A stretch of 33,854 nucleotides of DNA from JAURVT01 sp049059935 (GCF_049059935.1 NZ_JBMGQR010000048.1:1-33854), one strand, 5' to 3'; positions 8,227 to 17,000 are shown, counted from the first letter of the stretch. A program made the numbers and translations. The notes: generated from the letters alone by a model not told the origin.

Positions 8227-10692
8227 ATGAGACGGAGCAATCGGATCGCGGCGTCGGCGCTGGCGTGCCTGCTGGGTGCGTCGGTGCTCGGGGCCGTGCC
8301 GGTGTCGGCCGAGGCCGAGGACACCGAGGGGGCGCGGCCCAACCTGGCCGGGCCCGACCTGCTGCGGGCGCCCGCGGTCGACGCGGCGCAGCTGCAGAAC
8401 ACCGGTGTGTGGGAGGCCGACCCGATCGGTGTCTGCATGACCAGTGCGTACAGCCGGGGCGAGTACGTCCACCAGGGCTGCGTGTACGACGACCAGGGCG
8501 GCGGCAACCAGTACCGCTGGCCGCTCGACACGATCCTGCGCAACTACACCTATCCCGAGGACGACGTCTACCGTCGCAACGCCGCCGACATCCTCGAGGT
8601 CCGCGCCAAGCCGCTGGCCGACGCGACGGCCTTCCGGATCACGATGAACACCATGACCGACCCGACGCTGACGGGCCTCACGCTCGCGCTCGGCGACTCG
8701 CCGTCACCGCGGCCGGCCCCCTACGGCGCCAACACGGTGCTGCCGGCCGAGCAGTTCGTCACCGTCAACGGCACCGACGGCGACATCACCGACGCCGCCA
8801 CCGGCGAGTCGCTCGGCTCCCCGCAGGTGAGCGTCGACCGCGAGCGCCGGCAGGTCGAGATCCGGGTGCCGCACAGCACGTTCGACCCGACCGGGCAGAC
8901 CTCGGTGCGACTCGCGGCGGCCGCGGGCCTGTGGGACCGCGAGAACGACCGCTACCTGGTTCCGGCCGCCACCCCCAGCCCGACCCGTCCCGGCGGCGCG
9001 GTCGTGGGCGACTCCACGCCCTCGGCGTTCTTCGACACCGCGTTCCGCTTCGACGAGCCGTTCGAGGCCCCCTACCGCGACAACGACCAGAAGCGGGCGA
9101 TCGCCGACGGCGACATCTCCGCCTTCCACGCCGACGTCGACTTCACCAAGCTCGCCGCGGGCACCGAGGACATGAGCGGCGTCCCGACCACCGGCTACAT
9201 GACGCGCGTCTTCGCCACCGGCTCGGAGAAGGCCCAGGGTCGTCGCGTCCCCAGCGACCCCGGCGGCCCGCCCGCCGGCGCCGGCACCCAGCAGGGCGGC
9301 CTGCAGACCGGTACCGGCGAGGGTGCGGCCGACGGCTTCAGCCTGCAGTTCGGCTGGGTCTGCCGCGACGACTGCGTCTCGGACCTCCCGGGCCGGATGC
9401 AGCGGTACATGGTCTACGTGCCCGAGGCCGCCCCGCCCGCCGACGGCTACTCCTCGATGGTCTGGACGAACGGCTACGCCCTGCGCCCCGGCGACGACGT
9501 CGAGGGGGAGGACGACCTCTACCAGAGCTTCGCCCGACGTCCGGGCGACCCGACGATGGTGATCGATGTCGACGCCCGCGGCAACGAGCAGTGGTTCTAC
9601 GGCGACTCCGGAGCCGCGGTCTTCGAGGCGATCGCCGACGCGCGTCGTCACTACGACCTCGACACCGAGCGCACCGCGATGGGCGGGTTCTCCAGCGGCG
9701 GCTACGGGGCGAACAAGCTGTCGCTGCAGTTCCCCGACGTGTTCAGCAAGGCGTTCATCTGCGACGGCCTGGACCGTGCGGCGTCGTTCCCCGGCGTCAA
9801 CGGCGTGGCCGACACGCTGCCGATCGACACCGTCACCCAGCACGAGCCGGGTTCCAAGCTCACCCCGCTGCTGCCGAGCCGGCGCAACCAGCCGGTGATG
9901 GAGTGGGCCGGCCTGAACGACGACTTCATCCCGTACCCGATCACCCGTGAGCGTGCGAACGCCTACGCGCTCGGCGACTACGACTACGAGTTCATCAGCT
10001 GGGCCGGGCTCGCCGCCGAGCACCTGGTGATGTGCAAGAACGGGATGTGGGACCTCGCCACCAAGTGGTACGGCGACGAGAAGCGCGCCGTCGACCCGCA
10101 CCACGTCACCTACGTGCGCAACCCGCAGATGGACGACCCGGAGTCGGGCCTCGTCGGCGACCGGGCCTACTGGGTCAGCGACATCGAGAACCGTGACGAC
10201 GAGCTCGGCACGATCGACGTCGTCTCCGCGGGCCAGGGCGTCACCGACCCCGAGCTGAGCACCAGGACCGCCGAGCTCGGCACCCAGAAGGGCACCTTCT
10301 CGCCGGTCAACCCCTACACGCGGGAGGCCCGGGACCGGGGCGAACCGGTCCCGGCTCCGCGCAGGGACGAGCTGCGGATCACCTCGCAGAACGTCGAGTC
10401 GATCACGATCGACCCGGAGCGGGCAGGGGTGACCTGCGACGCCGACCTCGTCGCTCGGACCGACGGTCCGCTCCGCGTGACCCTCACCGGGTGCGGCGAC
10501 GCCGTCGTCGTCGGTGAGGACGGCACGCCGGGGGACCCGCCCGCCGACCTGCCGGGCCTGCCGCAGCTGCCCACCGATGTGCTCGGCGACCTGCCCCTGC
10601 CGCCGGAGCTGGGCGTCCAGGTCCCGCAGCTGCCGCTGCAGGGTCTGCCGCCGGTGCGGTTCCCCCCGAACACCGGGGACCCGCGCCCCTAG
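8227..10692 (+). CDS. Large secreted alpha/beta-hydrolase-like protein of unknown substrate
   Basis: 821 aa, ATG at 8227 after GGGAGG. Signal peptide: RR near the start, hydrophobic ~9-24, cleavage likely after VPVSA (~residue 28). Residues ~30-270 form a beta-rich region with paired cysteines (GVCMTSAYSRGEYVHQGC) that may bind ligand. Residues ~330-660 look like an alpha/beta hydrolase: nucleophile elbow GFSSG with Ser489, acidic residue Asp565 or Asp566 (AGLNDDF), and His599 (AAEHLVM), in the canonical order. The C-terminal ~50 residues are Pro/Leu-rich (LPGLPQLPTDV) and could span the wall. No transmembrane or sorting motif is seen. The nearest known idea is a secreted esterase/peptidase-like enzyme; the substrate is not recognisable. 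Monocistronic, with its own strong terminator. Confidence 0.75.
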   Translation: MRRSNRIAASALACLLGASVLGAVPVSAEAEDTEGARPNLAGPDLLRAPAVDAAQLQNTGVWEADPIGVCMTSAYSRGEYVHQGCVYDDQGGGNQYRWPLDTILRNYTYPEDDVYRRNAADILEVRAKPLADATAFRITMNTMTDPTLTGLTLALGDSPSPRPAPYGANTVLPAEQFVTVNGTDGDITDAATGESLGSPQVSVDRERRQVEIRVPHSTFDPTGQTSVRLAAAAGLWDRENDRYLVPAATPSPTRPGGAVVGDSTPSAFFDTAFRFDEPFEAPYRDNDQKRAIADGDISAFHADVDFTKLAAGTEDMSGVPTTGYMTRVFATGSEKAQGRRVPSDPGGPPAGAGTQQGGLQTGTGEGAADGFSLQFGWVCRDDCVSDLPGRMQRYMVYVPEAAPPADGYSSMVWTNGYALRPGDDVEGEDDLYQSFARRPGDPTMVIDVDARGNEQWFYGDSGAAVFEAIADARRHYDLDTERTAMGGFSSGGYGANKLSLQFPDVFSKAFICDGLDRAASFPGVNGVADTLPIDTVTQHEPGSKLTPLLPSRRNQPVMEWAGLNDDFIPYPITRERANAYALGDYDYEFISWAGLAAEHLVMCKNGMWDLATKWYGDEKRAVDPHHVTYVRNPQMDDPESGLVGDRAYWVSDIENRDDELGTIDVVSAGQGVTDPELSTRTAELGTQKGTFSPVNPYTREARDRGEPVPAPRRDELRITSQNVESITIDPERAGVTCDADLVARTDGPLRVTLTGCGDAVVVGEDGTPGDPPADLPGLPQLPTDVLGDLPLPPELGVQVPQLPLQGLPPVRFPPNTGDPRP

Positions 10693-10704
10693 CGGCCAGG
10701 GCGT

Positions 10705-10739
10705 CGAGCGGCCGGAGGTCACCGACCTCCGGCCGCTCG
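10705..10739 (+). terminator. Strong hairpin terminator after secreted hydrolase gene
   Basis: Perfect 16-bp inverted repeat, arms CGAGCGGCCGGAGGTC (10705-10720) and its complement (10724-10739), with a 3-5 base loop. It lies 12 bases after the TAG stop. There is no T-run, as is common for GC-rich actinobacterial terminators. Confidence 0.8.
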
Positions 10740-10801
10740 GGTCCGGCGGCCTCGAGGTCCTGGGTCTGTCGTGAGCAAGAGCGAGGCGCGTCCCGTGAAG
10801 G

Positions 10802-10817
10802 TGTGACCTGGATCACG
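10802..10817. promoter_or_regulatory. CRP/GlxR-type cAMP-receptor binding site upstream of c-di-GMP genes
   Basis: TGTGACCTGGATCACG at 10802-10817 matches TGTGA-N6-TCACA in nine of ten defined positions. It lies in an unusually A/T-rich strip (10800-10880) between the hydrolase terminator and the cyclase start. A TACATC hexamer at 10844-10849 could be the -10 element, which puts the dyad centre roughly 40-48 bases upstream of the start point, the classic activating position. Confidence 0.6.
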
Positions 10818-10859
10818 TCAATCTCGGTTTCGTCTGTTTCGGGTACATCGGTCATCAAG

Positions 10860-12728
10860 ATGGATGAGACTGGCTCGATGGATGCACACACCACCCGTCG
10901 GGCTGAGCGTTGGGGTGCGTGGGGCCTGACGTCCGTCGTGGTCCTGACGCTGGCGGCGGCCGGGTTCACCCGCGAGCTGGCGGCGGGCGTGCTCGTCGCG
11001 GCGACCGCCGCCCTGGTCGTGGGCCTCGTCGCGGCCCGGGTGAGGCCGCCCGGCAACCGCCGACGGTGGCTGATGCGGTGGCCGCTGGCCGCCCTGGCGT
11101 ACCTCGTCGCCTTCGGGCAGCTGGCGCCGACGGCGGGCTCGTTGGCCGCCGGCTTCTACGTGGTGGTGTTCGTCTACATCGGCATCGTCGCCCACGCCCG
11201 GGTGGGGCTGCTCCTGCTGCCCGTCCCCGCGCTCGCGATCTGGTCGGTGCTCGACCTGCCCACCTCGCAGGCCGTCGTCCGGCTGAGCGCGGCCATGCTC
11301 GCCGTCGCGATGGCCAGCCAGATGCCCGCCCGGTTGATGGAGTCCCTCGCCCAGCGGCGCCGGGAGCTCGCGCTCGAGCACGAGGCCGTGCTGGCGGCGC
11401 AGAGCCAGGCCACGGCGCAGGCCTCCAAGTTCAGCCGGGTGTTCGAGGTCAGCCCCGTGGGCATGGGGCTGGCCGACGAGCACGGTCGCTTCGCCGAGGT
11501 CAACCCCGCCCTGAGCGACCTGCTCGGACGCTCGCCCGCCGAGCTGATCGGCTCGGGCGCCGAGCCGTTCCTGCACCCCGACGACCGCGCCGAGAACGGG
11601 CGCGTCGAAGAGCTGATGGACGCCAGCGAGGACGGCGTCGTCGAGCTCGACCAGCGCTTCGTGCGGCCCGACGGCTCCGTGGTGAGCACCTGGGTCACCC
11701 TCTCGCCCATCAGCGGGCCCGACGGCGAGCGGTGGACGATGGCGCACGTCATCGACGTCACCGACCGCAGCCGGGCCGAGGACGAGGCCAGGCACGCCCA
11801 GCTGCTCACCGAGGTGGTCGCGCGCATCGCCCAGGCGACCCAGCGCGCGGACGACCCGCGACCGGTGGCGATCGACGGCATGGCCGAGCTCACCGGGGCC
11901 GACGCCGTCTTCGTCATCGAGGAGGGGACGCCGGGCGTCCTCGTGGTCACCCACGCCCGCGGGGCCGATGTCCGGGGCACCGAGATGAGGCTGGACCGCC
12001 TCTCGGTCACCTCGCACGTGTGGTCGACGGGGGAGTCGCACGCCGTGGCCGACCTCGCCGCCGACCCGATGGTCAACCCCGCGCTCGCGCAGCTCGTCGC
12101 GGCGCACTCGGCCCTGTGGCAGCCGGTGACGGGCGCCGACGGCACCGTCGCGGTCCTGATGGCCGCCTGGCGCAGCCCGACCGACCTCGCACCGCACCGC
12201 GACACCATGGCCGCGCTGGCCACCGAGGTCGCCGCGGCCCTCACCGCCGAGGGCATGCGGGTGGCGCTGGAGAGGACGGCGGTGACCGACGGCCTGACCG
12301 GGCTCCTCAACCGGCGCGGCTGGGACCGGTCCGTGGCGCCCCTGATGGCGCAGACGCTGGACCGCGCGCAGACGATGGTGCTCGCCATGGTCGACCTCGA
12401 CCACTTCAAGGCCTACAACGACTCGCACGGACACGGTGCCGGCGACGACCTGCTGGTGGCGGTGGCCGACCTGCTCACCTCGACGCTGCGGACCTCCGAC
12501 GTCGTCAGTCGCTGGGGAGGCGACGAGCTGGCCGCGGCGCTACCCGCGTGCGACCTCGACGCCGCGCGGTCCATCTTCGAACGGTTCCGCGCCGAGATGC
12601 CGGCCGGACAGACGTGCTCGGTGGGCCTGACCGCCTGCCGACCGGGTGAGACCGTCGCCCAGGCGATGGCACGCGCGGACGCCGACCTCTACGCCGCCAA
12701 GGCCGCCCGACCGTCGGTGGAGCGATGA
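10860..12728 (+). CDS. Membrane-anchored PAS-GAF-GGDEF diguanylate cyclase
   Basis: 622 aa from ATG at 10860; ATG at 10878 (616 aa) is equally possible and GTG at 10803 would lie inside the CRP-like site. No clear ribosome site exists for either ATG, and the first could be leaderless. The N-terminal ~160 residues hold five or six hydrophobic helices, followed by PAS (~190-310; FSRVFEVSPVGMGLADEHG), GAF (~320-460) and GGDEF (~465-615). The active-site loop reads RWGGDELA (~550), and the RxxD inhibitory site is present five residues earlier as RTSD, so an active, product-inhibited enzyme is predicted: 2 GTP to c-di-GMP. The stop overlaps the start of the phosphodiesterase gene (ATGA), so both are made together. 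Confidence 0.9.
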   Translation: MDETGSMDAHTTRRAERWGAWGLTSVVVLTLAAAGFTRELAAGVLVAATAALVVGLVAARVRPPGNRRRWLMRWPLAALAYLVAFGQLAPTAGSLAAGFYVVVFVYIGIVAHARVGLLLLPVPALAIWSVLDLPTSQAVVRLSAAMLAVAMASQMPARLMESLAQRRRELALEHEAVLAAQSQATAQASKFSRVFEVSPVGMGLADEHGRFAEVNPALSDLLGRSPAELIGSGAEPFLHPDDRAENGRVEELMDASEDGVVELDQRFVRPDGSVVSTWVTLSPISGPDGERWTMAHVIDVTDRSRAEDEARHAQLLTEVVARIAQATQRADDPRPVAIDGMAELTGADAVFVIEEGTPGVLVVTHARGADVRGTEMRLDRLSVTSHVWSTGESHAVADLAADPMVNPALAQLVAAHSALWQPVTGADGTVAVLMAAWRSPTDLAPHRDTMAALATEVAAALTAEGMRVALERTAVTDGLTGLLNRRGWDRSVAPLMAQTLDRAQTMVLAMVDLDHFKAYNDSHGHGAGDDLLVAVADLLTSTLRTSDVVSRWGGDELAAALPACDLDAARSIFERFRAEMPAGQTCSVGLTACRPGETVAQAMARADADLYAAKAARPSVER

Positions 12729-13969
12729 CCGCCTCCGCCGAGCTGTCACCGGTCGAGGTCGTCGCGCGCTGGGACGTCGTCTCGGTCTACCAGCCGGTGG
12801 TCGACCTGCGCACCGGGCGGACGGTCGGCTGCGAGGCGCTCGCCCGCGGCGCGCGCGGGTCGGGCCTGGAGTCGCCCGCCGAGCTGTTCGCGGCCGCCGC
12901 CGCGGCCGACGACGTGCACGAGCTGGACTGGCAGTGCCGCCTGGCCGCCGTCCGCGGGCTGGGGGACACGACCGTGCCCCCGGGCTCCCTGCTGCTGGTG
13001 AACGTCGAGCCGACCGCGCTCGAGCACCCCGACACCGCGTGGGTCGGCCTGCTCGCGGCCGAGGCGCGACGTCGCGGCTGGCAGCTCGCCGTCGAGATCA
13101 CCGAGCGGCAGGTGTCGGACGACCCGGCCTGCCTGCTGGCGTTCCGCCGCCGCCTCCGAGCCGAGAACGTCCTGCTGGCCATCGACGACGTCGGCGCCGA
13201 CCCGGCGTCCCTGGCCATGATGCCGCTGCTCGAGCCCGACATCGTCAAGCTCGACATGCGGCTCGTCCAGGCTCGACCGAGCATGGACATCGCGCGCATC
13301 CTGGCCGCGGTCAACGCCGAGGCCACCCGCTCGGGCTGCCTGGTCGTCGCCGAGGGCATCGAGACCGCCGAGCAGTCCGAGATCGCCGCCTCGATGGGGG
13401 CACGGCTGGGCCAGGGCTGGTGGTTCGGACGCCCCGGCGCGCTGCCCGTCGCTGACGGGATCGCTCCGCTGACGGTCGCCGAGCTCGCCCGCCCGCGCGT
13501 CGACATGCTGCACACCCGTACCCCGTGGGACCTCGTCCGTCACGAGCCGTCCGTCCGGCGCGGGGCAAAGCCGCTGCTGGCGGCGATGAGCGAGTACATC
13601 GAGGACCAGGCCCTGATCGGGGACGCCACCGCCGTGCTGGTCGGCGCGTTCCAGCACCGCGACTACGTCAAGCCCCGCGTGGTCCGTCGTTGGAGCGAGC
13701 TCGCCGGCGGCACGCACCTCACCGCGATGATCGCCGAGCTGCTCGACGACGCCCCGGCCGCGGGCCTCAGGGCCGCCTCGATCGCGGCGTCGGACCCGCT
13801 GCGGCACGAGTGGACCGTCGCCTTGATCACCGCGCACCACGGGGTGGCGCTCGTCGCGCACGACGTGGGCGACACCGGTGCGGAGGCCGACCGGCGGTTC
13901 GACTTCGTCGTCACCTACGACCGCGAGGTCGCGCTGAAGGTCTGCCGCAGGCTCACCGCCTACCTCTGA
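12725..13969 (+). CDS. EAL c-di-GMP phosphodiesterase with C-terminal DICT sensory domain
   Basis: 414 aa, ATG at 12725 inside an ATGA overlap. The EAL domain (~12-250) has all residues needed for hydrolysis: Gln23, Glu37-Ala-Leu39, Asn93, Glu124, Asp154-Asp155, Lys175, Glu210 and Gln230, with spacing like that of the active enzyme RocR. The loop after the two Asp reads DDVGADPAS instead of the common DFGTGYSS. Residues ~265-414 match the DICT domain type (MLHTRTPWDLVRHE ... FDFVVTYDREVALKVC), an intracellular sensor often attached to cyclases and two-component proteins. No membrane segment. Predicted to break c-di-GMP to pGpG and to work with the cyclase encoded just upstream, giving make and break enzymes with different sensors from one mRNA. 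Confidence 0.9.
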   Translation: MTASAELSPVEVVARWDVVSVYQPVVDLRTGRTVGCEALARGARGSGLESPAELFAAAAAADDVHELDWQCRLAAVRGLGDTTVPPGSLLLVNVEPTALEHPDTAWVGLLAAEARRRGWQLAVEITERQVSDDPACLLAFRRRLRAENVLLAIDDVGADPASLAMMPLLEPDIVKLDMRLVQARPSMDIARILAAVNAEATRSGCLVVAEGIETAEQSEIAASMGARLGQGWWFGRPGALPVADGIAPLTVAELARPRVDMLHTRTPWDLVRHEPSVRRGAKPLLAAMSEYIEDQALIGDATAVLVGAFQHRDYVKPRVVRRWSELAGGTHLTAMIAELLDDAPAAGLRAASIAASDPLRHEWTVALITAHHGVALVAHDVGDTGAEADRRFDFVVTYDREVALKVCRRLTAYL

Positions 13970-14103
13970 CCGGTCCGCACGGGGGCGCGAGGTCCTCAGA
14001 GGGGGATCGACAGGCCCTGAATCGGCGGTGCCGTCTGCGCCATGGTGGAGGCAGACCGCAGCCGTCACGCCGTCGTCGTGGCCGGTTCGAACAGGAGGAG
14101 CCC

Positions 14104-15084
14104 ATGGCCCGCACCAGCATCGACATCACGGTCCCCGACCTCACCGGCACCCGCGCCGTCCTGACGGGCGGGAGCGACGGCATCGGGCTCGGCATCGCCA
14201 GACGGCTCGCCTCGGCGGGCGCCGACCTGGTGCTGCCCGTCCGCAACCGGGCCAAGGGTGAGGCCGCGGTCGCCGCGATCCGCGCCGAGGCGCCCGACGC
14301 GACCGTCAGCCTCCGTTCGCTCGACCTGTCGTCGCTCGCGTCCGTCGCCGCGCTCGGCGAGACGCTGCGCGAGGAGGGCGACCCGATCCACCTGCTGGTC
14401 AACAACGCGGGCGTGATGTCGCCGCCCGAGCTGCAGCGGACCGTCGACGGGTTCGAGGTGCAGCTCGGCACGAACCACCTCGGGCACGTGGCCCTGGTGG
14501 CGCACCTGATGCCGCTGCTGCGCGCCGGCCGGGCCCGCGTCACGTCGCAGACGAGCGTCGCCGCCGCCCGCGGGTCGATCAACTGGGACGACCCGGACTG
14601 GCGGCGGTCCTACGACGCGATGGCCGCCTACCAGCAGTCCAAGATCGCCGTCGGGCTGTTCGGGCTCGAGCTCGACCGACGCAGCCGGGCCGGCGGCTGG
14701 GGCGTGTCGAGCAACGTGTCGCACCCGGGCGTCGCCCCGACGAGCCTGCTCGCCGCGCGGCCCGAGCTGGGCCGCGGCTCCGACACGCTCAGCGTGCGGG
14801 TGATCCGCGCCCTGTCCAGGGCCGGGATCCTGGTCGGGACGGCACGTACGGCGGCGCTCCCGGCGTTGCTCGCGGCGACCTCGCCGGATGCCGAGGGCGG
14901 CCGGCTCTACGGGCCCCGCGGCCTGCAGCACCTCGGTGGCGCGCCGGCCGAGCAGCAGCTCTACGCCCCGTTGCGCAGCGAGGACGACGCGCGGCGCCTG
15001 TGGACGCTCTCCGAGGAGCTGGCCGGTGTCACGTTCCCCGGTGTCGCCGCAGGCTCCGAGGCGCCCTCCGGGGAGTCGGCGTGA
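14104..15084 (+). CDS. Short-chain dehydrogenase/reductase
   Basis: 326 aa, ATG at 14104 after AGGAGG. Classical-to-extended SDR: cofactor motif TGGSDGIG (~21-28) with Arg/Asn at the end of beta-2 (PVRNRAKG) suggesting NADP(H), NNAG (~101), active-site Ser in SQTSVAA, and Tyr-x3-Lys as YQQSK (~180). Similar to retinol-dehydrogenase-like SDRs of actinobacteria; substrate not predictable. The 134 bases upstream (13970-14103) hold no gene or clear promoter. The stop overlaps the following regulator gene (GTGA), a pairing often seen in actinobacteria and probably meaning that the regulator controls this reductase. Confidence 0.85.
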   Translation: MARTSIDITVPDLTGTRAVLTGGSDGIGLGIARRLASAGADLVLPVRNRAKGEAAVAAIRAEAPDATVSLRSLDLSSLASVAALGETLREEGDPIHLLVNNAGVMSPPELQRTVDGFEVQLGTNHLGHVALVAHLMPLLRAGRARVTSQTSVAAARGSINWDDPDWRRSYDAMAAYQQSKIAVGLFGLELDRRSRAGGWGVSSNVSHPGVAPTSLLAARPELGRGSDTLSVRVIRALSRAGILVGTARTAALPALLAATSPDAEGGRLYGPRGLQHLGGAPAEQQLYAPLRSEDDARRLWTLSEELAGVTFPGVAAGSEAPSGESA

Positions 15085-15920
15085 TCGACCGGCCCGGCCT
15101 GGCGGCGTTCGTCCGCCACCGACGCGAGTCGCTCCAGCCCGAGGACGTCGGCCTGCCGCGCGGCCAGCGGCGCCGGACGTCGGGTCTGCGGCGCGAGGAG
15201 GTGGCGGCCCTGTGCCACATGTCCACCGACTACTACACGCGGATCGAGCGCGAGCGCGGCCCGCACCCGTCGTCGCAGATGATCGCCGCGATGGCGCAGG
15301 GGCTCCACCTGTCGCTCGACGAGCGCGACCACCTGTTCCGGCTCGCCGGCCACGAGCCGCCGTCGCGCGGCTCCGACGGCCGTCACGTCGGCCCGGGCCT
15401 GCTGCGCATCCTCGACCGGCTCGGCGACACGGCCGCCGAGATCATCACCGAGGTGGGGGAGACGCTGCGCCAGACCCCGCTCGGCGTCGCGCTCACCGGT
15501 GACGCGACGCGGTGGTCGGGGCCCGAGCGCAGCCTCGGGTTCCGGTGGTTCGCCGTGCCCGAGTCGCGGTCGGTGTACCACCCGGACGACCACCGGTTCA
15601 TGTCGCGGCTGTTCGCGTCGGGGCTGCGGGAGGTCGTCGCGCGGCGCGGCCCCGGCTCGCACCCCGCGCGGCTCGCCGGCCAGCTGCTCGGCAGGAGCGA
15701 GGAGTTCGCCGAGCTCTGGGACGCCCACGAGGTGGGCCTGCGCCCGAAGGAGACCAAGCGCCTCGTGCACCCCGAGGTGGGCACCGTCGAGCTGCACTGC
15801 CAGACCCTGCTCGATCCCGAGCAGTCGCACCACCTGCTGGTCTACACGGCCGTGCCGGGCAGCGAGAGCCACGAGAAGCTCCAGCTGCTCTCGGTCATCG
15901 GCGCGCCCTCGGCGCACTGA
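15081..15920 (+). CDS. XRE-family regulator with MmyB-like ligand-binding domain
   Basis: 279 aa, GTG at 15081 overlapping the SDR stop. N-terminal HTH (~8-85) with the family signature GQRRRTSGLRREEVAALC followed by STDYYTRIERERG. The C-terminal MmyB-like PAS-fold domain (~105-270; GPERSLGFRWFAVPES ... HHLLVYTAVPGSES) in related proteins binds fatty-acid-like ligands. Most likely an autoregulator of the SDR-regulator operon. It ends 31 bases before a large palindrome that separates it from the convergent aldo/keto reductase gene. Confidence 0.88.
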   Translation: MIDRPGLAAFVRHRRESLQPEDVGLPRGQRRRTSGLRREEVAALCHMSTDYYTRIERERGPHPSSQMIAAMAQGLHLSLDERDHLFRLAGHEPPSRGSDGRHVGPGLLRILDRLGDTAAEIITEVGETLRQTPLGVALTGDATRWSGPERSLGFRWFAVPESRSVYHPDDHRFMSRLFASGLREVVARRGPGSHPARLAGQLLGRSEEFAELWDAHEVGLRPKETKRLVHPEVGTVELHCQTLLDPEQSHHLLVYTAVPGSESHEKLQLLSVIGAPSAH

Positions 15921-15950
15921 GCCTGCCGACACGGCGCGTGGGCGCCGGGT

Positions 15951-15991
15951 GAATCGGCGTATGACCGTGTGGGCTGGTCATACGCCGATTC
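15951..15991. terminator. 16-bp palindrome, copy A of a repeated intergenic element; bidirectional terminator
   Basis: Arms GAATCGGCGTATGACC (15951-15966) and GGTCATACGCCGATTC (15976-15991), loop of 9 bases. It sits between the convergent regulator (ends 15920) and aldo/keto reductase (ends 16011) genes, so it can terminate both. The arm sequence, not only the structure, recurs at 31874-31912. Confidence 0.8.
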
Positions 15992-16010
15992 CCCGGTCCG
16001 AGTGGGGCCG

Positions 16011-17000
16011 TCAGCGGTCGATCAGCTGCTGCATCTGCTCGGAGTACCGCTCGCCCTGGACGTCGATGAGCGCCGCGGCGGCGGTGAGGTCGGCCACCTC
16101 GTCGGCGGTCAGGTCGAGCGACACCGCCCCGACGTTCTCGCGGACGCGGCTCGACTTGGTGGTGCCGGGGATGGGCACGATCCACGGCTTCTGCGCGAGG
16201 ATCCAGGCCAACGCGACCTGCGCGCGGGTGACGCCGCGGTCGTCGGCGAGCCGGCCGACGAGGTCGACGACGCCCTGGTTGGCCTCGCGCGCCTCGGCCG
16301 AGAACCGCGGCAGGCTGCCACGGATGTCGTTGTCGGCGAACGTCGTGGTCGAGTCGATCGCGCCGGTGAGGAACCCGCGTCCGAGCGGGCTGAACGGCAC
16401 GAACCCGATGCCGAGCTCCTCCAGGGTGGGCAGCACCGACTCCTCGGGCTCGCGCCACCAGAGCGAGTACTCGCTCTGCAGGGCGGTGACCGGCTGCACC
16501 GCGTGGGCGCGGCGGATCGTGCCCGCGCCCGCCTCGGACATGCCGAAGTGCCGCACCTTGCCCGCGTCGATCAGCTCCTTGACGGCGCCGGCGACGTCCT
16601 CGATCGGCACGTCGGGGTCGACGCGGTGCTGGTAGAGCACGTCGATCCGGTCGGTGCGCAGGCGCCTCAGCGACGCCTCGGCCACCGCGCGGACGTTCTC
16701 GGGGCGACTCGTGACGCCGACCTGCGTGCCGTCGGCGTCGAAGTCGAAGCCGAACTTGGTGGCGATGACGACCTGGTCCCGCACCGGGGCGAGGGCCTCG
16801 CCGAGGAGCTCCTCGTTGGTGAACGGGCCGTACGCCTCGGCGGTGTCGAACAGCGTGACGCCCTGGTCGACGGCGTCGCGGAGCACCGCGACCATCTCGT
16901 CGTGGTCGCCGGCCGGGCCGAGACCGTGGCTCATGCCCATGCATCCCAGGCCGATGGCCGAGACCTCGAGCCCGCTGCTGCCGAGCTGTCGCTTCTCCAT
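16011..17000 (-). CDS. Aldo/keto reductase
   Basis: 329 aa on the minus strand; ATG at 17000 (MEKRQLGSSGLEVSAIGLG) is preceded by GGAG, better than an upstream in-frame ATG at 17036. TIM-barrel AKR of the YakC/AKR13-like group. Catalytic tetrad visible: Asp and Tyr in LFDTAEAYG, Lys in IATKFGFDFD, His in DVLYQHRVDP. NADPH-binding segment IPGTTKSSRVRENVGA near the end. Cytoplasmic NADPH-dependent carbonyl reductase; substrate unknown. Transcribed alone, convergent with the MmyB-type regulator and separated by ~220 bases from the upstream minus-strand gene. Confidence 0.9.
   Translation of the reverse strand: MEKRQLGSSGLEVSAIGLGCMGMSHGLGPAGDHDEMVAVLRDAVDQGVTLFDTAEAYGPFTNEELLGEALAPVRDQVVIATKFGFDFDADGTQVGVTSRPENVRAVAEASLRRLRTDRIDVLYQHRVDPDVPIEDVAGAVKELIDAGKVRHFGMSEAGAGTIRRAHAVQPVTALQSEYSLWWREPEESVLPTLEELGIGFVPFSPLGRGFLTGAIDSTTTFADNDIRGSLPRFSAEAREANQGVVDLVGRLADDRGVTRAQVALAWILAQKPWIVPIPGTTKSSRVRENVGAVSLDLTADEVADLTAAAALIDVQGERYSEQMQQLIDR

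Noticed and set aside
14019..14027. GAATCGGCG, a possible third copy of the repeated palindrome arm
   Set aside because: Only nine bases match and there is no partner arm nearby; chance is sufficient.
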